Assembly (NCBI GenBank): GCA_018292915.2
Contig: JACVVK020000381.1
Location: 216,001 to 280,000, forward strand
Source of the DNA: Batillaria attramentaria
Lineage: Eukaryota; Mollusca; Gastropoda; Batillariidae
Length of the DNA: 64,000 nucleotides
Reading direction: 5' to 3'
The first letter of the stretch is position 1. Each line of letters begins with the position of its first letter. Of this stretch, positions 19,628-44,524 are shown piece by piece. Below the pieces are notes generated by a model, which did no database searches, was not told the DNA's origin, and worked only from the letters and a program-made list of their open reading frames with translations. The position numbers and the translations under genes were made by a program.

Positions 19628-20339
19628 CTGACTGTGAATAAATCGCAGCAAGGGCTTTTGTTCCATTCGAGAGGCTAGCCGACGATTTTCCTCGCCATAT
19701 TTGATTGCGTATTGATAACGTGACACATCACGAGATGTCTAAGCGGTAAACAAAAGTGAAGCAGACGACACAATCTACGTAGACAGACGTCATGCCAGAA
19801 GTCTGCTAGGCCTACGGTAGAAGACTCAAACTGCCAGATGTATAGTCCCCAGCCGAGATCTTACGCGCGGTACACTTTCTGCAGCCATGCTAGAAATCTA
19901 GAGGTAAAACCGTTGTTTGAACCGACACATGCAAAAAGAAAAAGAAATCCCACATGTAGTCAGGCAGTGAGATATATAGTAGTGAGGTATCAGACTGTGA
20001 AATGTCGATAATGCTGGGTCACAATCACACATGCCATTACTTCTAAAAAAAAATGTATGCTGTGTTTACGTGGATGCACTGCGTGATAAGAGTTTTCTCT
20101 CCATGTGTAGGGCAGACGCGAAACCTGGCGTCGTAGCGGATCTCGCCTTTGGTCTGTTAGGTTGACTGTTGCTTGCAAAGAAATAAACCTAAATTTATCG
20201 ACGATGTTAAAGATGACATTTTTTTCTGAGTTGAATTTCGAGAATCTTGTATTTATTGTTGCTGTTTGGGTGAGCCTGGAGACGGTGTTTTGTTTGTTTA
20301 TTTGTTGCTTTTTATGTGTATCAGACAATACAGTTATCT

Positions 20340-20417
<78 letters not shown>

Positions 20418-21539
20418 CTGATCTAGACACTTATAAGAAACTAAAAAGTAAATAAAACGCTACAACACTTTGCTTACACAACAAACATAATGCATAGTAC
20501 ATGTAGTCATTTTCCCCATCTTTATTGTGAAAGATAGATGTCACAATTCGTGCACGCACATTTTCCTACCATTGGTATGCTTCCACAATTCATTCAATTA
20601 TATTTTGTTCATGACAACAGCCCTGGAAGGTTAAAAAAAAATCAAACAGAAACCGCAGCAATAGAACTGCAACTCCTACTGCCTGCACAACAAAAATAAC
20701 TGCCAGATCACAATATACCATGAATCATATGGCTGAACACACACATAGAGGTGGCAACAGAGAAATCAGGTATGCATGCTTAGTAATGCTATTTGTATTT
20801 GTTATGTTGTTATACTGTTTCCTACAGGCTGTGTATTTGAAAATATGGGATTAAGCTTGTCTTCCATTTTCATCCTACTGGTATATTCTCCTACTGTGTA
20901 TTCAACAGAGACACAAGAACCATGTCCCCAGCACATTATACAACTCTTATTATGCTGACAGGAGCAACAGGTCCTCTTCATTCAAATAGACATTTCTTTT
21001 CCTCAGTCTATTGATCAAACACGTAAAACAAATACTTTCAATACTTTTTAAACATTTTCATCCAAAAAATGCCAATGAACACCGCTCTCCAAACCACTAG
21101 CTGTGCAACAGTGGTGTGGAGTGCACTTTGGCGGTTCGTTCAGAAACACCGCAACATTTTGCTGTAGGTACCTGAACAAAGGAACAATCCCACATGCAAA
21201 CTAAGTACTCAAGTTATCCACTCTCTCCGGTAATGACTTCGCTGAATTAATATTTGCACACATACTGCACATTTCAGTCAGGGCTGTTCTGGACAGTAAC
21301 CCGAATAATCAGCATTGCACACATCATGTATCTAGAGATCACACATCTACTTTTATGAAGTTTACTGTAGGCAATGTGCCTGATGAAAGAAGTAAAAGTT
21401 GTGAGATATATGAAAGATGACAGCGTAGGACAATATACAGACCACCTGCACTGCAACACACTGCACTACAACATAACTTTCACATTTTCAAAAGCATGGC
21501 TACGATCCCTAATTTGTCTGGACATTAGAAGTTAAACCA
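19628..21539. other. Non-coding, no gene seen
   Basis: AT-rich with one long (CA)n at 20,347-20,415. I see no coding frame with recognisable features and no clear transposon ends. Confidence 0.6.
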
Positions 21540-21888
21540 AAGAAGCACACTTCACCGATGTGTTTTTCCTTACGTGCTTCCACAAGCTTGAGGATAAATA
21601 CTTTCATGTTGGTGTACATGTAGGTGTGAAACTCTCCAAGAAGATCTTTATCGTGCACACTTGATGGTACGTGCATGCGTGTGTACACGGGCCGAAACAG
21701 GCACCGAAAGCGAGTCTGCACATGATTTTGACTCGATTTTGTGAGGAGAGATCTCACACCAAATTCCTGCCCGGACCGGGGCAAGCAGCACCCGGCCTAT
21801 ACCCAGACGGTCACCCATCCAAGGACCCACCGGACCCAGCGTTGCTTAACTTCGGTGTGTCCAACGTGGCACGGGCCACATATCCAAC
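21540..21888 (-). mobile_element. 5S rRNA-derived SINE (SINE3-like)
   Basis: Read on the minus strand, 21,888-21,784 resembles the 3' two thirds of 5S rRNA: CACCGAAGTTAAGCAACG, then TTGGATGGGTGACCG and CCGGGTGCTG, covering the intermediate element and box C of the internal promoter. The 5' third is degenerate. The body downstream (to about 21,540) recurs without the 5S head at 35,490-35,735. This fits a 5S-headed SINE better than a real 5S gene. Confidence 0.7.
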
Positions 21889-21899
21889 ATCGCCCAGTC

Positions 21900-22992
21900 G
21901 TCTAAACTGACGTATCCGCGGTGTGGTCATATAATGAGCCGGGTTGCACGGAGATGTGCACAGTAGCGTGGACGGAGCCAGACAGGAAGTGGGGGCAGCT
22001 TTGCGGCACGGTTTTGTCGGTGTTTCTGGACACTGTGTGAACTCTGCAACTGTGACAGAGTTACCTGTGCTGGCACGGTCGACTCTGTAAATTTATTTTC
22101 ACACTTCGGAAAGCGTTTTGTTGAGAGCTTAGATCTTTAAGGCCTTGTCAAACGTAGAGTGCCTGCGAGGCCTCCACTCATGTATTACGCGGGGGTTTGC
22201 GGTCATACGTTACAGCACACTTTGGCTACCAGCTGCACCGCCCGCCCGGCGCTCCAATACACAAAGCATGGTCAGTGGCCACTTGCTGGCGTGGTGAGGA
22301 AAAAACAGGAGCGTGCTCTATTCACAGGCGTCGCGGCGGCGTCTGTGGGGAGTGTCCGCTACAAGCGGATTTATTTGGACCTGAGGGCATTTTGCAGCTG
22401 GCAGGCCTGCAGAATGGCAACAACCCTATTAGGAAGTTGAGCGTGTCGCCTCACCACTTCTCATCTTCTAGTCGCAGGCCAACCGGAATGCTTGCTCCGC
22501 TGGCGAGGCTATCTGCTCTGTCATGTACAGAATGTGATGAATAATGTCTATATCTTAATGTGCAACAAATGTAATACACTGTAGTGATTTCAAATGGTGC
22601 GCATCATTAACACTAAGATTATTTTAGGTGATATTTCATTAATAGAAATCTCTGTGGTAATTGTAGTGTATTTTGTATAGTACATGACTGTATTTCATGT
22701 GTTTCTTCAAGTCATGTGGTGTTGCGTGTATTATCGGTTTGTTTCTTCTGTCTACCACACCTGAATTTCCCGCTTGGAATAATGGAGATGTATTTGATTT
22801 GATGTGATGTACAGCTGCAGGAAAAGTGAATCGAGCCCGGGACATGACACAGGAGCGGACTGATTGGAGAGACTGGCAGAGTTACTCACTCAAGTTTCTC
22901 CAGATGGAGAAATGTAGAAATGTTGCTTCATGTTTAGTATGCGTATTTTCATGATTCGTAGCGGTGCCGGTAGAAACTGTTTCATGTTGCTT
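21900..22992. other. Non-coding, unrecognised
   Basis: A frame at 22,197-22,544 (+) has Cys-rich portions but no recognisable family, and an overlapping frame is equally long, so it is not called as a gene. 22,035-22,090 resembles the hairpin repeat at 37,017-37,101. Confidence 0.4.
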
Positions 22993-23116
22993 TTATTTTT
23001 CATTGACACCTACCCGGTACCCTTGTCTGCATTTCGTTAAATAATTTGCGTTCGCTAACTGAGTTTTCAGCCGGGTCACACTCGACACACCCAGAGAGAG
23101 AGAGAGAGAAGCGCGT

Positions 23117-23196
<80 letters not shown>
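23117..23196. repeat. (CA)n microsatellite with GA flanks
   Basis: About 40 CA dinucleotides bounded by (GA)n on both sides (23,094-23,108 and 23,197-23,208). Similar tracts lie at 23,563-23,667 and 23,850-23,914. Confidence 0.95.
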
Positions 23197-23199
<3 letters not shown>

Positions 23200-23292
23200 A
23201 GAGAGAGGGGGGGAGGGAGCAAAGGCCCCACACTCAAGACTGACGCCACTGAAAAAAAGAAAAGCGCATGCTCAAGTTTCAAACGGCCGGTT

Positions 23293-23437
23293 TCATGGTT
23301 TTGTACATTCACACTCATCCCTTAGACTGGCGAAGTTGACAGGACAGTTAACCTCCTCCCATACAACTTCCGGATTATCCCAGCCAAGGGCGTCAACCTG
23401 ACCCTCGTGGTTCTGAAGGTCAAAGTGAATCTCGTAT
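23293..23437 (-). pseudogene. GH45 terminal-exon remnant cut at its 5' side
   Basis: Reads RYEIHFDLQNHEGQVDALGW, then DNPEVVWEEVNCP and ECECTKP before TGA, all in one frame. The expected first few codons and acceptor are missing: homology stops at 23,437, exactly where the fold-back repeat at 23,438-23,781 begins. The only AG there would splice in the wrong phase for the upstream exon (phase 1). Confidence 0.7.
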
Positions 23438-23781
<344 letters not shown>

Positions 23782-23848
23782 TTTTCAAACTTGCCCTTGC
23801 TACATCTACAAAAATGTCTGTATCTACATCAAAAGACTTCTAAGACCG

Positions 23849-23917
<69 letters not shown>

Positions 23918-23962
23918 ATTCATATAAATACATCCCAGAGAGAGAGAGAGAGATCTACATAC

Positions 23963-24085
23963 TTGAGCCAACTCTGTCTGCAATTCCACACCACTGTTCA
24001 ACCTTTGTCGGGCAGTTGTTGGTCACCATAAAAGTGACGGGGTCGTCTGTTAGTGGCGCGCGCCCTCTGCCTGGAACGTAGCCCC
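23963..24085 (-). CDS. GH45 endoglucanase middle exon
   Basis: Acceptor ATCAG, phase 1. Translation GGYVPGRGRAP, then DDPVTFMVTNNCPTKVEQWCG, matches the core strand FMVTNxCP typical of GH45. The proposed donor is TCAA|GTATGT, phase 1; the donor used in the plus-strand copy (right after WCG) has decayed to GAATTG here, so the exon is extended by a few codons. It sits between the catalytic exon at 24,628-24,969 and the terminal exons at 23,293 (broken) or 17,003 (intact). Confidence 0.75.
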
Positions 24086-24483
24086 CTGATACAAGTTAAT
24101 GAAAGATTTAAGACACTTAGAAATGCACAGATATGCGCAAAATAACAATCCTAAAAATACTGCTACTACCGATAATGTTCAACAACAACAACAACAATAA
24201 CTGCAACTACGACTACTACTGGTGTTTGTTGTTGTTGTTTTCTTTCATCGTGTACGTATTTCGTATTTGCATCTCGTATTCCACCACGGAGCTCAGTAAT
24301 ACCAAAATCACCTGCACGCTCCAAGCGTTTTCCACAGTTTGTCCGTGTCACTACCCTTCCACCCCTTCTGCTTCATAGCACTGATCTTACTTGTCAATTG
24401 GACGCATTCCCCTCAGTGCTGCACACATCCCCCCCCCCCCCCCCCCCCCCCGAATGTGTTCGCGTCAGTTTGACGCAATCTCA

Positions 24484-24592
24484 ACGCAGTTCTTACACAT
24501 AGGCGTCAATTTGACGCATTTCCACAGTGCCAAATGCCATCGCTCGACGCAGTTCTTACATGTGTGCGCCAGTTTGACGCATTTCCACAGCC
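24484..24592 (-). repeat. Two partial copies of GH45 exon sequence in the intron
   Basis: Blocks at about 24,484-24,530 and 24,540-24,592 match the exon segment 24,688-24,742 (coding WKCVKLTPTGRNCVE on the minus strand) with about 80 percent identity by eye, separated by poly-C. A weaker third trace lies at 24,391-24,425. Confidence 0.75.
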
Positions 24593-24627
24593 CCCCCCCC
24601 CCCCTCCTCCTCGACACCGTTTTTAAC

Positions 24628-24969
24628 CTGTATAATACGTCACTTCAAAGCATTCCTCACAGTTAGTGCCCCTCCCGCAATCCTGCCGCTCGACGCAGTT
24701 CCTACCCGTAGGCGTCAGCTTGACGCATTTCCAACAGTGCTGGCCGCACCAGTGGCCGTTCCCCCCGTCGTCGAAGTAGTTCTGGGAGAGCGCCGTGAGC
24801 AGTTCGTACACGGTCCAGTTAAACGGGATCTCCCCCTCCGGCCCACAGCCACACGCACCACGCCTACTGTCGTCATAACGGGTGGTGCTCGCGCATCTCT
24901 GACCGTTGAACATGCGCACTCCGGTCACGGGGTCAGGCTGACATCTTTGTTCAGCGTCCAGCAGGGGCA
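24628..24969 (-). CDS. GH45 endoglucanase catalytic exon
   Basis: Acceptor CCTTAG|TG and donor ACAG|GTTAAA (phase 1 out). The protein has the GH45 signature TTRYDDSRRGACGCG; the first Asp after RY is the expected catalytic base. An aromatic/aliphatic barrel segment (FNWTVYELLTALSQNYFDDG), WCGQHCWKC and a Cys-rich stretch (CVERQDCGRGTNCEECFEV) follow. This is the secreted cellulase core. The signal-peptide exon should lie upstream between 24,970 and about 27,000, but I could not identify it. The downstream gene structure is uncertain because the nearest terminal exon is damaged. Activity is inferred only. Confidence 0.85.
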
Positions 24970-25595
24970 CTAAGGCAACTACTACTACTACTACTACAGA
25001 TCTTTAATTTCAAAGGATCAATCCAAACCAACCCAAAGCCTCATATAGACAGGCACTTGAACAAACCCGGAGGCGAAACGCACAGCGTCTGCCAGTCTTA
25101 TCACAGGAGGAAGTTGTGACCTGATACATTTTCAAGTATAACGGCCAGTGTTCTCTGTCTTTCAGTTCCTGACAATCCATTTTTAAGGAATGAAAGTATT
25201 CCATAATGACACATTGACGTCATTCAGTGACGTCACATTTCCCCACTGTTTCATGAAGGTTATAAGAGTACACGTCAATTGCTGAACAAGATTACATTTG
25301 CCATCACTGTCACTTGAGGTTCTCGGAAGGCATATTTTAGGCTCATTTCGATACTTCGCCCAAATTTTCACGTATGCCGAGGTCGTCAGCCCTATCAGAA
25401 TCATATCCATGGTTAATAAAAAGTTACGTCACAACTTTTCAAACATAAGCTCAACAAAAGCTGTAGGAACAGCACATCTTTTACTGTCAAATCCCCTTTA
25501 AAACTCATCAGAGACTCAGCTGTTCTTATGACTTGGTTTATTAGAAACGACATCATCACACGTGTGTACAAGATATTAAGCTTACATCACAGAAT
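24970..25595. other. Upstream region of the GH45 gene, no exon recognised
   Basis: Holds a (TAC)n tract at 24,981-24,998 next to the acceptor. A signal-peptide exon is expected in this direction but none stands out. Confidence 0.4.
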
Positions 25596-25606
25596 CACAT
25601 CATCAC

Positions 25607-25814
25607 GGGGATGGGTGGTTGGGTGTTTGGGAGATTGGGTGGGTGGGTGGGTGTTTGGGAGATTTACGTCCTTTTCCACCACATAGGGTGATATCAAAGA
25701 CGGGGCAACGATGAAAAAGCCAGCACAAATATTTGGTCCCAGCCGGGATACGAACTCTCGACCCGAGCATTAGAAGTTCAACGCTCTACCATTCCGGCGG
25801 TCATCCCGGCTCCC
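25607..25814 (-). mobile_element. (ACCC)n-tailed SINE (family 2) with 11-bp target duplication
   Basis: Flanked by CACATCATCAC at 25,596-25,606 and 25,815-25,825. The minus-strand reading has the tRNA-like head (GGTAGAGCGTTG, GTTCGATCCC-like B box) and the body ending in a G/T-rich tail on the plus strand. See 60,045-60,218 for the clean copy. Confidence 0.85.
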
Positions 25815-25939
25815 CACATCATCACAGACAAGATATTACATCACAGTTAGAACACACAGGGGTGACAAGGAAACGACACAAAATAAGTACAAAGTAGAAC
25901 CCCGTAACTAAAACCACATAGCTACACCTGAATTCTGTT

Positions 25940-26335
25940 TCTGTGCACAAGGACCTCTACTTCTGCAATAAAATCTCTGCTACGCAAGAGCATCTCTACT
26001 TCTTTATGAAAATCTCTACTTCTGCATGAACACCTCTACTTCTGCACGAAAATCTCTACTTCCGCCCGAACATCTTTACTTCTGTTTGAAAGCCTCTACT
26101 TCTCCACAAAAATCTCTACTTCTGTATGGGCACCTCTTCTTCTGCATGGACGTGTGTACTTCTTCGGAGACATCTGTATTTCTGCACGAAAATCTCTACT
26201 TCCGCGTGAGCATCTCTACTTCCATTTGAAAGCCTCTACTTCTGTATGAAAATCTCTAGTTCTGGATGAAAACCTCCACTTCTGCATGAATATCTCTGCT
26301 TTTGCATAGACATCTCTACTTCAGCATGAAACGTC
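25940..26335. repeat. Degenerate 20-22-bp minisatellite
   Basis: About 18 units around the consensus CTCTACTTCTGCATGAAAAT. A few further units lie at 27,130-27,175, beyond the LINE remnant, so the LINE inserted into the array. The last units overlap the 3' end of the receptor coding exon at 27,170. Confidence 0.85.
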
Positions 26336-26984
26336 TACCGGCAGACGAAATCTCACGCTTGCAAATGATACAGAACAATGCGGCGCGTCTCGTCCTTAGG
26401 AAACGCAAGAGAGACCACGTCACGCCTCTGTTAAAACAACTCCACTGGCTTCCCGTGAAATTCCGCTGCCACAGATTGCAACCTTTGCATACCGGTTCTT
26501 TGAGGGCTCTCTTCCTCCGTATCTGTCTGCCTTCCTGTGCGCTTACCACCCATCTCGCACACTTCGTTCCGCCGATGGAAAGCGCCTTAAAGTCCCCAAG
26601 CGCAACACGAAAACCACAGAGGAACGCTCCTTCAGTTTCCTCGCCCCAAATGTTTGGAACTCGCTGCCAGTCGAACTTAGTGACCTTCCCACACTGTCCC
26701 AGTTCAAAAACCCATCTCTTCCGTCAGGCCTTTCACACTCATGAGTAGTCTGCCATTGTTTCAGTGCCTTTGACTGCAATTGTTCATCTGCATCAGGCCG
26801 GATAGTGCATGTCAGTGCACCGGGTGACGGGAGTGACTGACCTTAGTTATTTTGGCGGCAACTGACTTTTTGAGACATGGAGTGATGAGATGAAAGACAG
26901 TCTTAGTGACAAGTTTACTGTTGTTGATGTGATCATTATGTGATGCTGCCCACAATTCGCGTGCTCTTTTCAACTCCGGCCGGG

Positions 26985-27056
<72 letters not shown>

Positions 27057-27125
27057 CACTATAAGTTGCTTTCCTGCGTGATTAAGCGCTAATCAAGTAC
27101 TATTCATTATTATTAATTATTATAA
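26336..27125 (+). pseudogene. LINE reverse-transcriptase C-terminus and 3' end
   Basis: Starts LPADEISRLQMIQNNAARLV, continues LLKQLHWLPV and, after a frameshift near 26,480, PPYLSAFLCAYHPSRTLRSA, then RSFSFLAPNVWNSLPVELS and FKTHLFRQAF. This is the CR1/L2-type tail. 3' sequence with (TG)n at 26,987-27,054 follows, ending in (ATT)n near 27,105-27,125. Frameshifted and 5' truncated. Confidence 0.85.
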
Positions 27126-27169
27126 ATATCTAGTTCCGCACGAACATTTCTACTTCTGTTTGAAAATCA

Positions 27170-39440
<12,271 letters not shown>

Positions 39441-40116
39441 TCAGCCAACCATTCACATTCAATCAGCCTTCCGCAGTACCTCCGTCCACATCCACCAGTA
39501 CTAAAGAATCAAGACTACAGCGATGTCAAGTTTTAGTTTAGTATTTCAAAAAAAACAACAAAATAAAACAACAACAACATGAAACTACGAGAACAAGGGA
39601 GTAACATAGTTATGGTCTGACGGAGAAAGGTAATGGCAGGACGTTGTCGACGTTGTCCTAGACGTGGGGATGTGAGGATGACGCAGAAACGAACAGAGGA
39701 AGAACAAGGTCTCTAGCACGAAGATGTGGATGGTGAACGTGAGATCACAGTTGTAGATGAAGGGGATGTATGTGCCACGCCAACCACAATGGCGCACGTT
39801 GGGTAACGCAGACCTGGCCGTCGAGGATGCGCTCAAAGAACACGAAGAGAGACATCAACACGCGCCCTGATCAGGAACACGTCGACCAGCTGTGCCTCTC
39901 GGACCCGGAGTGGCCGGTACGAAGCTCCGGGGCACCCGGCACCTCCAGTCCAGGAAGCGAGTGTGGCTGTCTACCAGGGACGGAAGAAATGCAGCCCACG
40001 ACCGAGAGCGACCCAGCACTTCAAACTGTCAACAATAAATTCGAACTCAGTTTCTATTCACCTTCTTTCCCATAACATAATTTTAACGGTTCATTTTCCC
40101 CTTCACATCCAGTCTC
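39441..40116. other. Upstream region of the minus-strand receptor
   Basis: Would hold the promoter; no confident TATA or initiator. A frame at 39,585-39,836 (-) has hydrophobic stretches but no recognisable family. Confidence 0.4.
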
Positions 40117-40472
40117 TGGGGCGGTCGGTGGTCTAGTGGTTAAGAGACCTGTCACCAATACGAGAGGTCGGGGGTTCGAGTCCCACTCGGGGCAAAGAAT
40201 TTTTCTTCTCGTATGTGGCACCGATCATTCGGGCCGATCGTCGGGGGTTCTCTCCGGGTACTCCGGCTTCCTCCCTCTCTGCTTTGGAAATTCCGAAATT
40301 TAAAATAGCTGAGCTGACCCTTCGCACCACGTGATTGTAATGTGTTATGTCCAGTGTGTGAGAGAATGTGTGTGATTCACGTGAGCGTGCGTGTTGGGTT
40401 CAGTTCGCGGCGCTTTGAGCCGATTCATGAAATTGGGAAAAGCGCCTATATAATACTCATTATCATTATCAC
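40117..40472 (+). mobile_element. Family 1 SINE, full length
   Basis: Head GGTCGGTGGTCTAGTGGTTA, B box GGTTCGAGTCCC, body TCGTCGGGGGTTCTCTCCGG, tail AAAAGCGCCTATATAATACTC then (ATT/ATC)n. Confidence 0.85.
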
Positions 40473-40906
40473 GTAATGGTCTTTTGCCTCAAATGACGTC
40501 AATGGACTCACTGCTTTCTTTCCATGTTTCGGTCATATTAAACTACACGTGCTTATCTCGTTGTAGCGTGTGTCAAAATGTTTGCCAGACCATGACATGT
40601 GTTGTGCTCATTGTGCCGCGGGAAGGAACATAGGACACGGCGTCATTTGCTTCAGGTGATATATTTGACTTTACTTGCGCAAAGGGGCACGGGAAAGGTT
40701 ACGTGATCTTGTTTCTTGCAGAGACTAAAATTATAGTTGTGGGAAATCCGAGACAACGAAATGGGTCTGTACTGTTTACTGATGGCGCCTGGTACAAATT
40801 TTCACCGCAAGATCGTAAATCAAAGCTAGAAACACTCATCTACCCTCGTGGAAACAACTTTTCAACAGTGAGATGTATTTCTTTTCAGGTTCTTCTTCGT
40901 TTCAGT

Positions 40907-41066
40907 TTTACTGTGTTGCTCCCTGCTGCACGAACTTGGATGCTCCACGGACAGAAGATTTACTGTGTTGCTCCCTGCTGCACGAGCTTGGATGCGCCAC
41001 GGACAGAAGATTTACTGTGTTGCTCCCTGCTGCACGAACTTGGATGCGCCACGGACAGAAGATTTC
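40907..41066. repeat. 52-bp minisatellite, three units
   Basis: Three copies of a 52-bp unit containing TGCTCCCTGCTGCACGA and GCCACGGACAGAAGATT. A single, interrupted copy of the same region with its flanks recurs at 43,200-43,410. The stretch 41,067-41,672 has no gene. Confidence 0.9.
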
Positions 41067-41685
41067 CAACCGTGTTTTCCCAATAGTGTGCTACAAACTC
41101 TCGTGTATAGAGTGTGTAGTATAGGAACCACGTGGGATCATGCACTTTTTGTGGCTGTCGTTCTTGTTTGTACCTTTCAGAAACTAGCTGACAACCGCAG
41201 TTTGGGGCAATTCTCATTTATTTGATTTCCACATTTCCAGCACAGTTATGTAACGTCTGTTTCCACTGTCAAGGCGATTTCAGAGTCACGGGACCTGAAA
41301 CCTAGGGGATGTGAACACCTTTTCACCCCGTCGGGTGATGAACCCGCCTCTCTCTAAACACAGCAAAACTTTCTCCCGGCTGCAGGGCGAAGGACACAAA
41401 TACACAGGGCCTCAAAATGCCTAATATTCCCTATTAGCCTAAGGCATCATAGTCACCCACCCGTAGAAATGCTCCAATGTAGAAACAATTACTACCATGA
41501 ACAGACCATTCAAAGGCACGCACCTGAGAGGGGTTTACAAAATTTTGAATGTCTCCTTTCCGCCCAGGCCTCACTGCAGTAATGCACGTCTACTTTCTGT
41601 TTAGACCACAGAGGCAGTTCACAGAAATCCGCTTGCCCCACCTGTGTCCGACTTCTGTGCAAAAAGTCCCAGCTTCACTGGCAGC

Positions 41686-41856
41686 CTGGGGAGTCGGGGT
41701 GGTCGAATGGTAGAGCGTTGGACTTCTCATGCTCGGGTCGTGAGTTCGATCCCGGCTGGGGCCAAATATTTGTGCTGGCTTTTTCATCGTTGCCCCGTCT
41801 TTGATATCACCCTATGTGGTGGAAAAGGACGTTAAACCCCCAAACACCCACCCACC
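41686..41856 (+). mobile_element. Family 2 SINE with 13-bp target duplication
   Basis: CTTCACTGGCAGC at 41,673-41,685 and 41,857-41,869; complete head, body and (ACCC)n tail. Confidence 0.9.
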
Positions 41857-42312
41857 CTTCACTGGCAGCTTGCCTTTTTTGTGATTGCCTGGCATGCACC
41901 TTGACCTATATAACACAAAATCACGAAAATCACGCTTTTTCATGACAATGTAGATATAGCACACTTGCCAAACAGGGCAACTCAAATAAACACCAAACAT
42001 GACCCCACGGTCAAAATTGTGTCCTTTCTCATGCAAACCCACTTCAGGACGTAACTATGACGTACACTCTGGAAGCGGAAGCTGGCACTGTTTTGGTTGC
42101 TGTAAAGAAATCTTACACCGGACGCTTTCCCCGGACTGGCTGATGTGCTAAGATGTATCTTTTCCCACAACTGCAAATTCGGGTAAACTAAGACCTTTCC
42201 CTGTCAAAATAAATCTCTAGACATGAACTGCGTTTAGTATCTAATTAGTTGTCCTCAGCAGTTTGATAGGAAACACAGCTTCAGCCCATGGAAAGCATGT
42301 TACGTTCAAGCG

Positions 42313-42484
42313 TGGGGGTGGGTGGGTGTTTGGGGGTTTAACGTCCTTTTCCGCCACATAGGGTGATATCAAAGACGGGGCAACGATGAAAAAGCCAGCA
42401 CAAATATTTGGCCCCAGCCGGGATCGAACTCACGACCCGAGCATTAGAAGTCCAACGCTCTACCATTCGACCACCCTGGCTCCC
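42313..42484 (-). mobile_element. Family 2 SINE with 12-bp target duplication
   Basis: TACGTTCAAGCG at 42,301-42,312 and 42,485-42,496; complete, minus orientation. Confidence 0.9.
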
Positions 42485-42601
42485 TACGTTCAAGCGTACC
42501 GAGTTAAGAGTTAGAATGGCAAATGAGGAACGTTAAATTAGGAAGGGTAATTTAGAAAAGGTAAATTAGGAATGGTAAACTGGAAGACAGCATCCAGATG
42601 C

Positions 42602-42697
42602 CAACTGGTCTACCCACTGAACACTGGTCTACCCACTGAACACTGGTCTACCCACTGAACACTGGTCTACCCACTGAACACTGGTCTACCCACTGAA
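42602..42697. repeat. 19-bp minisatellite, five units
   Basis: Units of CTGGTCTACCCACTGAACA in tandem. Confidence 0.95.
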
Positions 42698-43580
42698 AAA
42701 AAAAAGCAAGTATACTACTCAAAATAATTCACGGAACACCTTGAATTGCAGGTACTGTTCACAAATAAGCAAGGGTTTTAATCTGTGCATGTATTACGTC
42801 AAATAAATGTAACTAGCCTAATGACCAGATGTCAGACTTCATGTTGATGGGAAGTCAGCTTTCACCAGAATTTCCGGTTCGGCGGTACCGACATAAATAA
42901 TTAGACATAAATTCCAGATTATGGTTGTTACTTGAGACATGAACTTGGCATGAAACAACATGACATTGTTTGGCCTCAAACTGCAATATTTACATGAAGA
43001 TCTGAAGCCTCTACTGACATATTCAATTTTGTCTTACAGAGCCACCACTTTGTGGCAGTATGGAGTATAACAAGGTGGATCAGGAACAGGAGAAAGGAAA
43101 AAGGAGATGAGTGAAAGGTGGTATTTAGTTGCTGCATTATCGTACTGTCCATTTGATGTTGTTTGCGCACAACAATCTTTCAGTTTGTATTCCTCTTCAC
43201 GTTCTTCCTCGTTCCAGCTTTACTCTGTTTCTCCCTGCTGCACGCACTACAGCCGCGAAATAGTCTTCGTAGCTCGCGCGGCTTAAAGCCCTAACTGACT
43301 GACTGACTGACTGACTGATGCACCCACTTGGATGCGCCACGGACAGAAGATTTCCAACCGTGTTTCCCCAGTTATGTGCTACAGACTGTAATGTACAGAG
43401 TGTGTAGTATACCAACTACTTGGAGAGCAACTCGGTCTCTAGTAAACGGGGCGGGTGAGCGGGTGAGCGGAGCGGTAGAGGCAAGCGCACGTGTTTACTA
43501 AGCACCGAGTTACTGTGGATGTGAAGAAAATGGCATCATACCGAAACACAGTACAAAGGCGTTCACTCACACTGAATAAA

Positions 43581-43612
<32 letters not shown>

Positions 43613-43689
43613 CCATATAACAATGCTCACCCACAGACACATCAAAGATCTTGGAAACATAAAGATAGTTCACTTACCTCCCTTTGAGG
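42698..43689. other. Non-coding, no gene seen
   Basis: Contains the interrupted copy of the 40.9-41.1 kb region (43,200-43,410) with a (CTGA)n stretch at 43,288-43,318 inserted, and (GA)n at 43,583-43,612. Confidence 0.6.
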
Positions 43690-44462
43690 GACAACGCGTA
43701 AGAGTTGTCTGCGCGCATTAGCGCGCATCCCGCAGATCTACGTAGTAATGGCAGTATGGCAGAAAGCCAGAAACCACGCAAAAATTCGGGCGTGCAATGG
43801 TGTGCAGCGCCGAATTGCTGTCAGAAGCGAACACCAGGAACGGGAAAACCTTTCTTTAGATTTGCCCCTTGAAAAATAGAGGTAGGTATGCCTACGATAT
43901 CGAAGTTGGAGCCAAGATCGGTATCGAAGTTGGAGCCAAAATTATGTTTACTCCCAAATATAACACATAGCATCACACGTGAAAACCAAAATCGCCGCAT
44001 CCACGACGTGTGACTGGCGTAAATTTAGTATAGAATCCGCATGCTTGTAAAAAGTCTCTGTTTGTTTGACCCAACCGGACCCTACACTAGCCGCCGTAAA
44101 ACATTTTAACAAAATAAACAAAAACGAAGATGTCAGCGACTGACAGGTGGTCTCCCCCATGTATTTCGCATGTGTTTTAGGCCTATGGAAAACATAAGTA
44201 CTTTCAAAGTTCCGGAGGACGAACGAAAGATCTAGTTTGGGTTTCACTGCTGTACGTAGGCTACGTAGTGCATTTCGTTCGATGTGTTCAAGTAAAACTA
44301 GTACGGAACACAGAAAGATCGAATGTGCGAGAGATCCAAAGATGGACGCATCCGCTGAATACTTCCTGCTAACTCAGCATTAATCATATCTGCGACCGAC
44401 GATCCAGCAGAATCTAAGTTGTGATATGGTTTTACAGAATGAAGTTCAGCCGGATGATTTTG

Positions 44463-44524
<62 letters not shown>

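Noticed and set aside
21784..21888. Functional 5S rRNA gene
   Set aside because: The 5' third is degenerate, there is no T-run terminator after the 3' end, and the sequence runs on into a repeated SINE body.
22159..22544. Cys-rich gene at 22.2 kb
   Set aside because: Two overlapping plus-strand frames of similar length, no recognisable family, no splice support and no signal peptide.
39585..39836. Membrane-protein-like frame upstream of the receptor
   Set aside because: Hydrophobic stretches occur, but neighbouring frames look equally plausible and no family is recognisable.
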